A program made the position numbers and the translations under genes. The notes under the pieces were generated by a model. It was not told where the DNA came from. It made no database searches and saw only the letters and a list, made by a program, of their open reading frames with translations. This document shows, piece by piece, positions 1 to 4,170 of a stretch of 7,209 bases of DNA; position 1 is the first letter of the stretch; every line of letters begins with the position of its first letter. This DNA comes from an uncultured Kangiella sp. (GTDB lineage: Bacteria; Pseudomonadota; Gammaproteobacteria; Enterobacterales; DSM-103792), in contig CAMLNB010000182.1 of NCBI GenBank assembly GCA_946481205.1, positions 1 through 7,209 of the forward strand. Direction: 5' to 3'.

Positions 1-15
1 GCCTGCGCTATTTGT

Positions 16-444
16 TCACCCTCGTTTTTTCGTAGGCGCTTTTTTTACGCGTTCCCCCATCGTGCCCGACCCGGCGGCGCCCAGCAGGCGCCGAAAGGTC
101 GGGCATTCCAGATGACTGGGGGCAGGGCAGACGGCGGCGTGTTGCAGGCCGTCGCGCATCGCCGTCAGTTTGCGGATGGTTTTGTCCAGTTCGGTCGCTT
201 TGGCTTTCAATGCGCTGCGATCGATCTTCGGTTTGCCATCGGCGCCGAACATGTGGCCGATTTCGTCTAAGGTGAAACCAGCAGCGCGACCCAGCGCGAT
301 CAAGGCCAGTCGCTCCAGTACGCTCAACTCAAATACCCGGCGCAAGCCCTGCCGGCCAACCGAGCGGATCAGGCCTTTCTCTTCATAGAAGCGCAGCGTC
401 GAGGCGGGTACGCCAGAGCGGCGGGCAACTTCGGCAATATCCAT
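16..444 (-). CDS. MerR-family transcriptional regulator with a CueR-like C-x7-C pair
   Basis: 142 aa DNA-binding regulator. Residues 2-25 form the winged helix-turn-helix typical of MerR proteins (IAEVARRSGVPASTLRFYEE, then KGLI). A wing and second helical region follow, then a dimerisation helix (about 76-102, ending in MRDGL). After it comes C106-x7-C114, both Cys followed by Pro (CPAPSHLECP). CueR has the same Cys spacing in its copper loop, but the CueR Ser77 position aligns with a Pro here, and SoxR's four-Cys Fe-S motif is absent, so the signal is unknown. The tail is basic (KKAPTKKRG). I chose ATG at 444 because it begins exactly at the HTH and has AAGGGG upstream; the open frame runs on to 681 but the extra 79 residues are not MerR-like and cross the operator. 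It is divergent from DUF2938 and very probably controls it through the dyad at 458-477. The family assignment is secure; the inducer is not. Confidence 0.93.
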   Translation of the reverse strand: MDIAEVARRSGVPASTLRFYEEKGLIRSVGRQGLRRVFELSVLERLALIALGRAAGFTLDEIGHMFGADGKPKIDRSALKAKATELDKTIRKLTAMRDGLQHAAVCPAPSHLECPTFRRLLGAAGSGTMGERVKKAPTKKRG

Positions 445-454
445 CAGATGCCCC

Positions 455-485
455 TTGACCTCAAGTTCACTTGAAGTGGCAGTAT
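455..485 (+). promoter_or_regulatory. MerR/SoxR-type promoter with 19-bp spacer for the DUF2938 gene
   Basis: A -35 box TTGACC (455-460) and a -10 box CAGTAT (480-485) are separated by 19 bp, the overlong spacing that MerR-family activators correct by twisting DNA. The layout matches the E. coli soxS promoter, TTTACC-N19-TATACT, including the TCAAGTT.ACTTGA core in the spacer. The -10 is weak (3 of 6), as expected for an activator-dependent promoter. Transcription would begin near 492, about 48 nt before the DUF2938 start. The assignment rests on sequence alone. Confidence 0.75.
458..477. promoter_or_regulatory. 20-bp operator dyad, SoxR-box-like
   Basis: ACCTCAAGT (458-466), TC, ACTTGAAGT (469-477): the two 9-bp arms match as inverted repeats at 8 of 9 positions. 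The dyad sits in the 19-bp spacer and ends 13 nt upstream of the regulator's own start codon, so binding would act on both divergent genes. The presumed binder is the MerR protein at 16-444. Confidence 0.78.
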
Positions 486-509
486 GCCGCCTGTGTCGAG
501 CGAAACCAA
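481..509 (-). promoter_or_regulatory. Candidate promoter of the MerR regulator gene
   Basis: Read on the minus strand: TTGGTT (504-509), a 17-bp spacer, then CATACT (481-486). Its -10 lies on top of the -10 of the divergent promoter (480-485) and just upstream of the operator dyad, which would give autorepression. The boxes are moderate matches, so this is a plausible rather than a firm call. Confidence 0.4.
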
Positions 510-539
510 GCACATGAAAGCTGGCGAAAGGAGACGGTG

Positions 540-1028
540 ATGCACATTTGGTTCTATGCAGTGCTGGTTGGCGCCGGAGCGACCGTGGTGGCGGATCTAT
601 GGGGTATTGCCAGACAGCACCTGTTTGGCATTGCACCACCAAACTACGGCTTGGTTGGTCGTTGGTTCGGCCATATGCCACGCGGGCAATTTGTTCACGA
701 GGCCATCGCCAAGGCGGCGCCAGTGCGCGGTGAGCGACTCATCGGCTGGACCGCACATTACCTCATCGGTATCGCGTTCGCGGCGTTGCTGTTGTGGCTA
801 TGGGGCGTGGCCTGGCTGCAGCAACCCACACTTGGCCCGGCGTTAATTGTTGGAGTTGCGACCGTCGCTGCGCCGCTGCTGATACTGCAACCGGGCATGG
901 GGGCTGGCATCGCGGCGAGCCGCACACCCCATCCGGTCGCGGCTTGCTTTCAGAGCTTGTTGATGCACACCGCTTTCGGTTTGGGTCTGTATCTGGCCGG
1001 CTGGGCGACCAAGCTACTGCTGCTGTGA
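540..1028 (+). CDS. DUF2938 family integral membrane protein
   Basis: 162 aa, very hydrophobic protein with about four membrane segments (roughly residues 4-22, 70-90, 100-117 and 138-156). Between the first two lies the conserved loop of the DUF2938 family: DLWGIARQHLFG, then PPNYGLVGRWFGHMPRG, then PVRGER.IGW. The function of the family is unknown to me. ATG 540 is preceded by GAAAGGAG (526-533) at 6-nt spacing; an in-frame ATG at 471 lies inside the operator and is rejected. The gene sits under the MerR-type promoter and is followed 85 nt later by another small membrane protein, so the two probably form an operon. The pairing with a ligand-sensing regulator suggests a stress- or compound-induced membrane function, which is inference only. 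Confidence 0.85.
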   Translation: MHIWFYAVLVGAGATVVADLWGIARQHLFGIAPPNYGLVGRWFGHMPRGQFVHEAIAKAAPVRGERLIGWTAHYLIGIAFAALLLWLWGVAWLQQPTLGPALIVGVATVAAPLLILQPGMGAGIAASRTPHPVAACFQSLLMHTAFGLGLYLAGWATKLLLL

Positions 1029-1113
1029 CAGAACGCATGCATAACCGACTGCCTTTGAGTCGATGGCTTTCGCTCACCAATCCACTTGTTTCGTCGTTTA
1101 TCAGGAGAATGAA

Positions 1114-1338
1114 ATGCGTATTCCCGCTCGTTTTGCCCCGGTTCTTTTCGGCGCCTTGCTGTCGGCCATCATGGTCGCGCTGGTCTCTGCGTTTGTGCTG
1201 GCAACCAGTCAAGGATTGCATGAGGGTTTTGCCAGCCAGTGGCTGCAGAGCTGCCTGAAAACCTGGCCGGTAGCGTTTGTTGCGGTGACTTTGGTCGCGC
1301 CGTGGGTGCGCAAAGTGGTAGGGCGTCTGACCGTGTAG
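1114..1338 (+). CDS. DUF2798 family small membrane protein
   Basis: 74 aa protein with two membrane helices: about 8-30 (FAPVLFGALLSAIMVALVSA) and about 50-66 (TWPVAFVAVTLVAPWV). They are joined by a short loop with Gly34 and Trp43. The pattern of a first helix with Ser, a G.HEGF..QWL loop, W..AF in the second helix and a closing AP.VRK.V is that of DUF2798 (function unknown). The start is ATG 1114, with AGGAG at 1103-1107 six nt upstream; a longer in-frame ATG at 1063 has no Shine-Dalgarno sequence. No promoter or terminator is evident in the 85-nt gap after DUF2938, so co-transcription is likely. Helix-hairpin size suggests it may assemble as an oligomer or with its neighbour, but nothing in the sequence proves it. 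Confidence 0.8.
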   Translation: MRIPARFAPVLFGALLSAIMVALVSAFVLATSQGLHEGFASQWLQSCLKTWPVAFVAVTLVAPWVRKVVGRLTV

Positions 1339-1375
1339 AACAGGTCATGAGCCGTTGGATCTTTGGTCTTGTTGA

Positions 1376-1407
1376 TGAACAAGGTGCGCTATGACGCACC
1401 TTGTTCA
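1376..1407. terminator. Perfect 13-bp hairpin between convergent transcription units
   Basis: TGAACAAGGTGCG (1376-1388), loop CTATGA, CGCACCTTGTTCA (1395-1407): a perfect 13-bp stem placed 38 nt after the DUF2798 stop and 28 nt beyond the RraB-like stop on the other strand. Neither strand has a proper U-run after it, so it is either a weak bidirectional terminator, an mRNA 3'-end stabiliser or a single copy of a dispersed repeat. Confidence 0.5.
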
Positions 1408-1434
1408 CAGGATTAGGTTGCTTCAAAAACCAAG

Positions 1435-1830
1435 CTACTCAACTACCGGTGTGCCCCAGCCGTCGTAGTCGGCCTTGAACTCATTGGCGAGTTTTAGCAT
1501 GACCGTGTTTTCTTTGTTGATGAGCTCAATACTCAAAACCGTGTCTTTCACCAGATCGCCAAACCAGTAACGTGTTCCTTGGTGGGTCTTGTCGCCAACA
1601 TTGGCAACGCGATATCCCAATGACTGGCCTTTCGCCATAAGAGCCTTGAAGGACTCGGCGCTGTAACAGTAGAAATGGTGCTCCAGCGGATGCGGCTTTT
1701 TCGGATCTGCCCCAGCGTCAATGAGCGCCTTGATCGTTTTCTGGTTCATTTCCACATTGGGAGGGAATTCTGAGGCTTGAGCTCCACTCATTCCCAGTGC
1801 GGCAAGGATTGAGGCTATCAGTTTTCGCAT
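1435..1830 (-). CDS. RraB-family (ribonuclease E inhibitor) domain protein with signal peptide
   Basis: 131 aa. Residues 1-19 look like a Sec signal peptide: MRK, a hydrophobic stretch LIASILAALGMSGA, and an AQA/SE cleavage site after residue 19; there is no lipobox. The rest (about 25-129) resembles RraB: an N-terminal helix (MNQKTIKALIDAGADP), the EHHFYCYSAESFKALM...LGYRV core, then VLSIELIN, LANEFKADYDGWGT and the diagnostic YDGWGT end (122-127). Cytoplasmic RraB binds the RNase E C-terminal half; a periplasmic copy could not, so this paralogue presumably does something else. ATG 1830 has GGAGAG (1834-1839) 3 nt upstream. The gene appears monocistronic. The RraB fold is called on motif pattern; the export claim depends on the N-terminus being as annotated, and the strong Shine-Dalgarno supports it. 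Confidence 0.8.
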   Translation of the reverse strand: MRKLIASILAALGMSGAQASEFPPNVEMNQKTIKALIDAGADPKKPHPLEHHFYCYSAESFKALMAKGQSLGYRVANVGDKTHQGTRYWFGDLVKDTVLSIELINKENTVMLKLANEFKADYDGWGTPVVE

Positions 1831-1967
1831 AACTCTCCATGTGATGTAATGTTGGAATCAGCTTGAGCCATTCGGCGGCTTACCCACCCAGACAATTCCT
1901 GGTGCGGAATGTGACTCTCGAACAAGAGATGCCGAATTCGCTGGCACCCGCTTTTCCCAAAGTAGCA

Positions 1968-1988
1968 CGCTCAATGCCGCCTTGAGCG
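1968..1988. other. Small perfect hairpin
   Basis: CGCTCAA (1968-1974), 7-nt loop, TTGAGCG (1982-1988). It has no adjacent U-run on either strand, and its role is unknown. It may be a regulator site or a fortuitous structure upstream of the RraB-like gene. Confidence 0.3.
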
Positions 1989-2099
1989 GTTCAATAATTC
2001 CAGCGAAGCGGAATCCTGGCAATGCTTTTCGGTTTCGTACAGATCGTTGTTATCGGAACACCGTGGCTGAAGCCGCGCTAGTGCGGGGGTGGACTCATC

Positions 2100-2133
2100 A
2101 AGCAAAACGGCGGGAGATCCCGCCGTTTTGCTT
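2100..2133 (-). terminator. Rho-independent terminator of the MFS transporter gene
   Basis: A 15-bp perfect stem (2100-2114 with 2119-2133) closes a 4-nt loop. It starts 13 nt beyond the transporter stop codon. On the minus strand the arm ends CCGCCGTTTTGCTT, giving a GC-rich stem followed by a T-rich edge. The structure is nearly symmetric, so it could also stop plus-strand transcription. Confidence 0.8.
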
Positions 2134-2146
2134 TGATCGCACCGCA

Positions 2147-3601
2147 TCACGCCTGCGCCGGCTTGACCTCGGCGCCAACCGCCTTGGCTTTGGCCTGCCA
2201 AAGCTCCTGGATCTGTTCCAGGCTGCGGCCTTTGGTTTCCGGCACGAAGCGGTAGACGAAGATGGCAGCCAGGATACTCATGACCCCGTAGATGTAGTAA
2301 GCAAAGCCGTGGTTGAACATCTCGTTCAGCGAGCTGTTGCCGTCAATGACTTTGAACGACCACGAGACGATCAGGTTGGCGATCCACTGCACCGCAACCG
2401 CGAGGCTCATCGCTTTGCCTTTGATCGCATTCGGGAAAATCTCGGACAGCAGCACCCAGACAATCGGACCCCAGCTGAGCGCGAAGCCGGCGATGTAGAC
2501 AATCACCATCAGTAGGGACAGCAAGCCGAGTTGGTTGCTGTGGAACAGGCCACCAAGCGCCAACATGGAGACGGCCATCATGATCGCGCCGAGGATCAGC
2601 AGCGGTTTGCGACCCCAGCGGTCGACAGTAAACATCGCGACCAGCGTGAACACGGCATTGGCACTGCCGACGATCAGGGTTTGCAGCAAGGCGCTGTCGG
2701 TGGAAGCGCCCATGTTCTGGAACATTTGCGGGGCGTAGTAGAGCACTGCGTTGATGCCGACGGTTTGCTGGAAAATGGACAGCATCAGGCCGACAAAAAT
2801 CACCAGACCGCCGAAGGCGAACAGTTTGTCCGAGCTGACCTGCAGGCTGCCCTGAATTTCTTTCAACACGGTTTGCGCTTCAGCTTCACTGGTCAGCCGT
2901 TGCAGCACGGATTTGGCTTCGGCCTCGCGCTGTTTCATCACCAGCCAGCGCGGGCTTTCCGGCACGAAGAACAGCAGCACAAAAAATGCAGCGGCCGGGA
3001 TCGCTTCCGAGGCCAGCATCAAGCGCCAACCGGTGCTGTGCAGCCAGCTTTCATCACCTTGTGCTGCAATGCTCCAGTTGACGAAGTAGACCAGCACAAT
3101 GCCGCCAACAATGGCGAGTTGCTGATAGGTCACCATGCGGCCGCGTTCGGCCGGCGGCGAAATTTCCGCGATGTACAGTGGCGACAGCATCGACGACAGG
3201 CCAATGCCGATGCCGCCGATGATGCGATAAACAATGAACGGCCACAACGCGTCTGATCCCATCTCGCCAACGGAGGCAAAACCGATTTCCGGCCAGGCGG
3301 AACCGATGGCGCTGATCAGGAACAGCAGCGCCGCGAGTTGCATACCGGCTCGGCGACCAAAGCGATCACCGATCTTGCCGGCGAAGATGCCACCGATCAC
3401 GCAACCCCAGAGTGCACTGGCGACAGCAAAGCCGGACAGGCTGAGTGCGGCGGTTTCGTCGAGGTTGCGTGGATTGATGAAATTGACGTCGATGGCGCTG
3501 ATGGCGCCGGAGATGACTGCGGTGTCGTAGCCGAACAGCAGACCGCCAAGGGTGGCGATCAGTGTCAGGCTCATCAGCAGTGCCTTGTTGTGTGTTGCCA
3601 T
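2147..3601 (-). CDS. MFS sugar porter, XylE/GLUT-like sugar:H+ symporter
   Basis: 484 aa inner-membrane transporter with the full set of sugar-porter signatures in order: GYDTAVISG (24-32), GDRFGRR (78-84), PLYIAEISP (141-149), PESPRWL (214-220), QQTVGIN (278-284), DRWGRKP (327-333), WGPIVWVLLSEIFP (377-390) and PETKGRS (454-460). By alignment from memory to E. coli XylE, the sugar-binding residues Q161, Q278, Q279, N284, W382, Q405 and W406 are all kept, but XylE Q175 is Ile168 here, as in GLUT1. The length is normal for the family. ATG 3601 is set by GGAGGA (3607-3612) 5 nt upstream; the frame stays open to 3670 without a better start. The neighbour is a pullulanase, so the substrate may be glucose or a small maltodextrin rather than xylose. 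A LacI-type operator 91 nt upstream of the start codon suggests sugar-responsive control. Confidence 0.93.
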   Translation of the reverse strand: MATHNKALLMSLTLIATLGGLLFGYDTAVISGAISAIDVNFINPRNLDETAALSLSGFAVASALWGCVIGGIFAGKIGDRFGRRAGMQLAALLFLISAIGSAWPEIGFASVGEMGSDALWPFIVYRIIGGIGIGLSSMLSPLYIAEISPPAERGRMVTYQQLAIVGGIVLVYFVNWSIAAQGDESWLHSTGWRLMLASEAIPAAAFFVLLFFVPESPRWLVMKQREAEAKSVLQRLTSEAEAQTVLKEIQGSLQVSSDKLFAFGGLVIFVGLMLSIFQQTVGINAVLYYAPQMFQNMGASTDSALLQTLIVGSANAVFTLVAMFTVDRWGRKPLLILGAIMMAVSMLALGGLFHSNQLGLLSLLMVIVYIAGFALSWGPIVWVLLSEIFPNAIKGKAMSLAVAVQWIANLIVSWSFKVIDGNSSLNEMFNHGFAYYIYGVMSILAAIFVYRFVPETKGRSLEQIQELWQAKAKAVGAEVKPAQA

Positions 3602-3668
3602 GCTTATCCTCCGTTGCACGGTAATGTTATTGGCCTGCGTTCGCCGTGCTGCGGCCGCGCCTGTGAGC

Positions 3669-3697
3669 ACAATACCTGTCCCCGGCGCTCAATGAAA
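3669..3697 (-). promoter_or_regulatory. Candidate promoter of the sugar transporter gene
   Basis: On the minus strand: TTTCAT (3692-3697), a 17-bp spacer, TATTGT (3669-3674). The boxes match consensus at 3 and 4 of 6 positions. The -35 falls within the LacI-type operator, the usual geometry for repression. The predicted leader would be about 60 nt. Confidence 0.4.
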
Positions 3698-3707
3698 GCG
3701 GTTACAT
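3692..3707. promoter_or_regulatory. LacI-family operator (cre-like palindrome)
   Basis: The sequence ATGAAAGCGGTTACAT is a 16-bp imperfect palindrome centred on CG (12 of 16 positions symmetric). Its inner 14 bases fit the cre pattern TGWAANCGNTNWCA exactly. LacI-family repressors of sugar regulons bind such CG-centred sites. It lies 91 nt upstream of the transporter start codon. The regulator gene is not in the window. Confidence 0.65.
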
Positions 3708-3733
3708 CCAGGCGGGGTGGGGCTTCAAGGCGG

Positions 3734-3848
3734 GCTTGGCGAAGGGCTTGTGCGCTGGTCGTCAGGTTGGGCGCGGTACCCGCCTTGGCGTCCGCGGCCC
3801 GGACCTGGGTGCTTGCTGACTCCTACGAACCTGTTCGTTTCGCCAAGC
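3734..3848. repeat. Long-range 10-bp inverted repeat, possible structured element
   Basis: GCTTGGCGAA (3734-3743) and TTCGCCAAGC (3839-3848) are perfect inverted copies 95 nt apart. Allowing one G-T pair and one bulge extends the stem by about four pairs on the outside. Just inside the right arm is the small palindrome CGAAC-CT-GTTCG (3826-3837). There are no target-site duplications or transposase, so it is not a recognisable mobile element. Confidence 0.4.
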
Positions 3849-3867
3849 TGCCTGCGCGTCACGCAGC

Positions 3868-3893
3868 AAAAAAGTAAGCGCTCGGCAGCTTAC
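3868..3893 (-). terminator. Rho-independent terminator, minus strand, downstream of the pullulanase
   Basis: Read on the minus strand: GTAAGC, 8-nt loop, GCTTAC, then six T residues (A-run at 3868-3873 on the plus strand). The stem is short (6 bp) but the U-run is ideal. It is the only good stop signal for transcripts leaving the pullulanase gene, 278 nt after its stop codon, and it would insulate the transporter promoter from read-through. Confidence 0.65.
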
Positions 3894-4170
3894 CTGTGCG
3901 CCCGTAAACGCAAACGGATTCGCATACGTATTCATGACCAGAATGGTGCAAGCCAGCGTGGCGCTCGCGGTAGGGTTGGTGCTCGCTGATTTGATCGCCC
4001 TGAGTGTATTGGTGAAGTGGCAAGCGTGTGAATGCCGAGAGTCGAGCGCGTTCGTTCTGCATGAGCGCACGCGCCAGATCTTCTCGGGGAATGCTGCGGC
4101 GCAGCATGATGCACGGTTTGTCTTCCCGTCCGCGCAGCATCGCGCATCAAGGCGCCGTTGTGTTCGGCGC
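3894..4170. other. Intergenic region between the pullulanase stop and its terminator, no defensible gene
   Basis: 277 bp with open frames on both strands, none with a Shine-Dalgarno sequence or a product I recognise. The plus-strand frame from 3934 begins with a hydrophobic stretch (VALAVGLVLADLIALSVLV) but has no ribosome site and then runs into the pullulanase antisense shadow. There are hairpins at 4152-4170 and a 17-bp palindrome at 4091-4107 (ATGCTGCG-G-CGCAGCAT). As transcribed, the segment would be a long 3' untranslated region of the pullulanase mRNA. Confidence 0.5.
4152..4170. other. GC-rich hairpin directly after the pullulanase stop codon
   Basis: GCGCCG (4152-4157), 7-nt loop, CGGCGC (4165-4170), touching the stop codon at 4171-4173. 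It lacks a U-run on the minus strand, so it is at best a weak terminator or a 3'-end protecting structure. Confidence 0.35.

Larger units (their letters stand above)
1831..2146. other. Intergenic region, no gene seen
   Basis: 316 bp between two minus-strand genes. It contains the terminator of the sugar transporter (2100-2133), a 7-bp hairpin (1968-1988) and, presumably, the promoter of the RraB-like gene. I found no convincing -35/-10 pair for the latter. Open frames crossing it have no ribosome site and no recognisable product. Confidence 0.6.

Noticed and set aside
445..681. N-terminal extension of the MerR regulator to the upstream start at 681
   Set aside because: The extra residues have no MerR similarity, cross the operator and the start of the divergent DUF2938 gene, while ATG 444 has a good ribosome site and begins at the HTH.
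763..1258. Overlapping frames on both strands within and after DUF2938 (763-1221 minus, 794-1258 plus)
   Set aside because: They overlap two well-supported small membrane genes, with no ribosome site and no coherent hydrophobicity or motif.
2531..3256. A 241-codon plus-strand frame antisense to the transporter, and similar shorter ones at 1982-2515 and 3338-3877
   Set aside because: Low-complexity H/Q/R/D-rich products typical of antisense shadows, no ribosome sites, and the opposite strand carries an unmistakable sugar porter.
3662..3676. TGTGA-containing sequence as a CRP site upstream of the transporter
   Set aside because: Only one half-site is present; the second half (expected TCACA six bases on) is absent.
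3859..4150. Minus-strand frames in the gap after the pullulanase as a possible small or decayed gene
   Set aside because: No Shine-Dalgarno, no recognisable motif, and one runs straight through the 3868-3893 terminator.
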